This document shows positions 53,276 through 55,333 of a DNA stretch of 55,333 bases, in pieces. Position 1 is the stretch's first letter, and each line of letters opens with the position of its first letter. A program made the translations under genes and the position numbers. Below the pieces are notes generated by a model. That model saw nothing but the letters and a program-made list of their open reading frames with translations. It ran no database searches and had not been told where the DNA came from. Where the stretch lies: NCBI GenBank assembly GCA_016207645.1, contig JACQPH010000012.1:1-55333 (forward strand), in the 5' to 3' direction. The DNA is from Elusimicrobiota bacterium (GTDB taxonomy: Bacteria; Elusimicrobiota; Elusimicrobia; Elusimicrobiales; UBA9959).

Positions 53276-53980
53276 ATGCATAAAACGATATTGCTTGTTA
53301 TCGACGACGATGTTCATTGGCTTGCCGCGGCGGTGAAGTACTTTACCGTGTCCGGTTTCGAGGTGCGTACCGCCGCCACCTGCGCGGCCGGCATAGAACT
53401 GGCCAGTGCCGCCCGGCCGGATTGCCTGTTGCTGGATTTCCATTTGACGGACGGCGACGGCGGGGCCGTCTGCTCCCGGCTCCGGTCCGATCCCGCCCTC
53501 GGGAAGACCCCGATCATAATGGTCAGCGGGGACCTGAACCGCGAGCTGGATTCCTACAATGAATATAAAGCGGACGGCTTTATCCTGAAAGGTACGCAGT
53601 TCGCCAAGGTCCTGGCCGTTATCGAAAGTGTCCTGCGGCGGGTGCGCTGGGAGCGCGGAATATTCGAAACGGCGGACCTCCGCCTCGAGAAGGAGACCTG
53701 CCGGGTATTCAAGTGTTCCCGGCTGGCCGCCACCCTTTCGCCCGAGCAGTTCCGCTTGTTCTCCATGCTGATAGAAAAAAGCCCGGAATTCGTAAGCGAG
53801 GACTTTATCGCCAGATATGTGATAGGTACCGTGTCAGACGGCAGAACGGACGCGGTGCGCGCTTTGCTGCACCGGCTTCGCCAGAAGCTGGGCGTACAGT
53901 TGGGAAGGCGCATAAAGAGCAAACGGAACCTTGGCTGGATCTACGTTCAACCCCGTTTGAAGCCGTCCCCTGCCGCTTAG
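53276..53980 (+). CDS. OmpR-type response regulator
   Basis: 234 aa. An N-terminal receiver domain has the acidic pair in VIDDDVHW (about residues 9-11), the phospho-acceptor Asp in LLLDFHLTDG (about 53) and Lys in ILKG (about 103). A winged-helix Trans_reg_C domain follows (LSPEQFRLFSMLIEKSPEFVS, VRALLHRLRQKLG). No histidine kinase is encoded nearby. A TATAAT box at 53253-53258 lies 17 bases before the ATG and there is no ribosome site. Confidence 0.9.
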   Translation: MHKTILLVIDDDVHWLAAAVKYFTVSGFEVRTAATCAAGIELASAARPDCLLLDFHLTDGDGGAVCSRLRSDPALGKTPIIMVSGDLNRELDSYNEYKADGFILKGTQFAKVLAVIESVLRRVRWERGIFETADLRLEKETCRVFKCSRLAATLSPEQFRLFSMLIEKSPEFVSEDFIARYVIGTVSDGRTDAVRALLHRLRQKLGVQLGRRIKSKRNLGWIYVQPRLKPSPAA

Positions 53981-54240
53981 ACGGACGGCCGCTCTGATCC
54001 GGATATTCCAAAAAAGTTCAGCAACCCTTTTCCATAGGGGAAAACACCGCGAACGTGACGCATCCGTATTTGACAAAACCCGTTGCGTACACTAGAGTAT
54101 AACGGTATATATATATTTGAAAGTATAAACGATTATTTGACGGAAAATCGATCATTACTTGGCGGTTTTAAGATTTCTCCCTTGTTATAGTATTGAGGCG
54201 TTGCGGAAAAGCTTTGATACGGGTTAAGGCGGAGCTGAAA
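53981..54240. other. AT-rich intergenic region
   Basis: 260 bp before the Kelch gene, much richer in A and T than its surroundings (for example ATATATATATTT at 54105-54118). It holds a small hairpin TTTTCC/GGAAAA at 54028-54044 and a possible -10 TATAGT at 54186-54191. No gene is seen; it probably contains the promoter of the following gene. Confidence 0.5.
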
Positions 54241-55333
54241 ATGCAAGCCTGTTCCCTCGGGAAAAGTAGCGGCGGATACCGGCGCTTGGTTCCAGGCCTG
54301 GTATTCGCGGCTTTTTTATTCGTCCCGCCGGGCCAGCTCCCGGCCGGGAACGCCGGCCCGCGCCTGGAACTGGCTCCCGCGGAACTCGAAGTAAAACCAG
54401 CCTCCCCGTTCGCTGTCCCTCCTTCCCTGCCGGAATATATCCGGGATAAGTTCGGCGTCCCGGAAGTGACCGAGGCTTTTAATTATTCCGCCAGCGCGGA
54501 ACTGGAGAGAACGGCCGACGGTATAGAACTGAAAGCGGCCTATCCGGCTTCGGCCGGGCCGGGTTCCGCGCTTAAGCCGGAGGAGTCGAAGGCTTTCGAC
54601 GCCCTGGCCGCCAGGGACGGTCATAAGGAGGACGCCCTCCCGGTTTTTACGCTCGGCGGCGACCTGGCCGCCGGCTACGCGATCAGATACAACGGGGCGG
54701 TCCTTAAGGTGAAGCATGTCTTAAAGGACGGCCGGTCCGCCGGGGCGGTACTGGAAGACGGCGCGGTGGTCTATCCCGACGCCCACAGGGATACCAGCGT
54801 CCTTTATGTAATGTCCCCCGGCCGCTGCCAGGAAATGCTGCTGCTTAAGTCCGAAAAAGCGCCTACAAGTTTCGAATACGAATACTCCGAAGAAGTGGCG
54901 CTGAACGGGAAAGGCGAGATAGCGGCGAAAGGGCTTACGCTCTCGCGCCCGGTCGTCTTCGACGCCTCCGGCCGCCGGGTGGACGGCTTCTACCGTAAAA
55001 CGGCCGGGAACAGGGTTCTGCTTTCCTTCAACAACTCCGGCCTGCGCTACCCCCTGCTGATAGACCCCACCTGGCTGCCTTCGTCCGGCTCGATGACCGC
55101 GGCGAGATATGTGCATACGGCGACGCTGCTGCCCGACGGGAAAGTGCTGATAACCGGGGGAAGAGGAAGCGGCGGCGCGGCGCTTTCCTCAGCCGAATTA
55201 TACGACCCGGCCGATGGAACAGTCTCCGCCACAGGGACGATGGGCGCCGCGAGGGTTTATCATACCGCGACCTTGCTGCCTAACGGCAAAGTTCTTTTCG
55301 TCGGCGGCTTTACCAGTACCAGCACTATAGTCC
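54241..55333 (+). CDS. Kelch-repeat secreted protein (5' part, runs off the window)
   Basis: Open from the ATG at 54241 (GGAG upstream) to the window end, 364 residues without a stop. A signal-peptide-like leader (RRLVPGLVFAAFLFVPPGQLPA) is followed by a 250-residue N-terminal domain. Two Kelch-type repeats follow: MTAARYVHTATLLPDGKVL and MGAARVYHTATLLPNGKVL, each with an ITGG/FVGG turn. More repeats are expected beyond the end. Such proteins form beta-propellers and act extracellularly. Confidence 0.85.
   Translation, partial: MQACSLGKSSGGYRRLVPGLVFAAFLFVPPGQLPAGNAGPRLELAPAELEVKPASPFAVPPSLPEYIRDKFGVPEVTEAFNYSASAELERTADGIELKAAYPASAGPGSALKPEESKAFDALAARDGHKEDALPVFTLGGDLAAGYAIRYNGAVLKVKHVLKDGRSAGAVLEDGAVVYPDAHRDTSVLYVMSPGRCQEMLLLKSEKAPTSFEYEYSEEVALNGKGEIAAKGLTLSRPVVFDASGRRVDGFYRKTAGNRVLLSFNNSGLRYPLLIDPTWLPSSGSMTAARYVHTATLLPDGKVLITGGRGSGGAALSSAELYDPADGTVSATGTMGAARVYHTATLLPNGKVLFVGGFTSTSTIV

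Noticed and set aside
1-55333. CRISPR array or tRNA genes
   Set aside because: No regularly spaced direct repeats of 23-40 bases and no cloverleaf with a TTCGA arm and matching acceptor were seen.

Overview
The window looks like a chromosome piece from a GC-rich, Gram-negative, respiring bacterium. It carries exported multihaem cytochromes, Tat substrates, lipoprotein-like leaders, a NarGHJI nitrate reductase and an alternative complex III (ACIII). The isoleucine codon ATA is common despite the high GC content, and many genes have a TATAAT-like box just before the start codon. The overall style (ACIII, exported TldD/TldE pair, HEAT and Kelch secreted proteins) would fit an Elusimicrobiota-type lineage. 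That taxonomic guess is an inference, since no marker gene is present.

Positions 1-31330 form one long plus-strand respiratory island. It opens with a palindromic repeat, an orphan narI, two NarK transporters, mobA and a moaC-mogA fusion, closed by a hairpin at 5271-5294. A dinucleotide-binding SDR protein, a dihaem cytochrome c and a slipin follow. Then come three NrfD-type (quinol-interacting) modules: (i) tetrahaem c / Tat FeS protein / NrfD (8665-11445), which resembles DsrJOP in layout; (ii) pentahaem c / MopB / FeS / ActC-like NrfD (11442-16496), an ACIII- or Qrc-like complex whose ActB is still two genes; (iii) complete actABCDEF (24058-31330). Between (ii) and (iii) sits a nitrate reductase operon: a NarC-like dihaem cytochrome followed by narGHJI. 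tatC and tatA follow on the opposite strand and could export the Tat substrates encoded upstream. Together the genes suggest quinol oxidation feeding periplasmic cytochromes c, with nitrate as acceptor at a cytoplasmic NarG. The exact wiring cannot be read from sequence.

Positions 32355-41904 hold a small unknown gene, an exported TldD/TldE-like pair with a polysaccharide deacetylase, an M64-like metallopeptidase, and an AddA/RecB-like helicase-nuclease. Between 37157 and 37520 lies a non-coding, almost A-free, highly structured segment that starts at a consensus promoter and ends at a strong hairpin: a candidate new structured RNA.

Positions 41982-48310 are visibly AT-richer and look accessory. 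They encode an AAA-type ATPase, an HhH plus PD-(D/E)XK nuclease-like protein, a NYN-domain RNase-like protein and a DUF3800 C-terminal piece followed by a folded RNA-like element. A HEAT-repeat protein and an ORF6N protein follow, separated by near-identical repeat units carrying terminators. This is the most defence-like part of the window.

Positions 48311-55333 return to GC-rich housekeeping-style genes: unknown membrane and secreted proteins, an ECF sigma factor with a putative anti-sigma partner, an OmpR-like response regulator, and the 5' part of a Kelch-repeat secreted protein that runs off the end. I found no tRNA, rRNA or CRISPR array.
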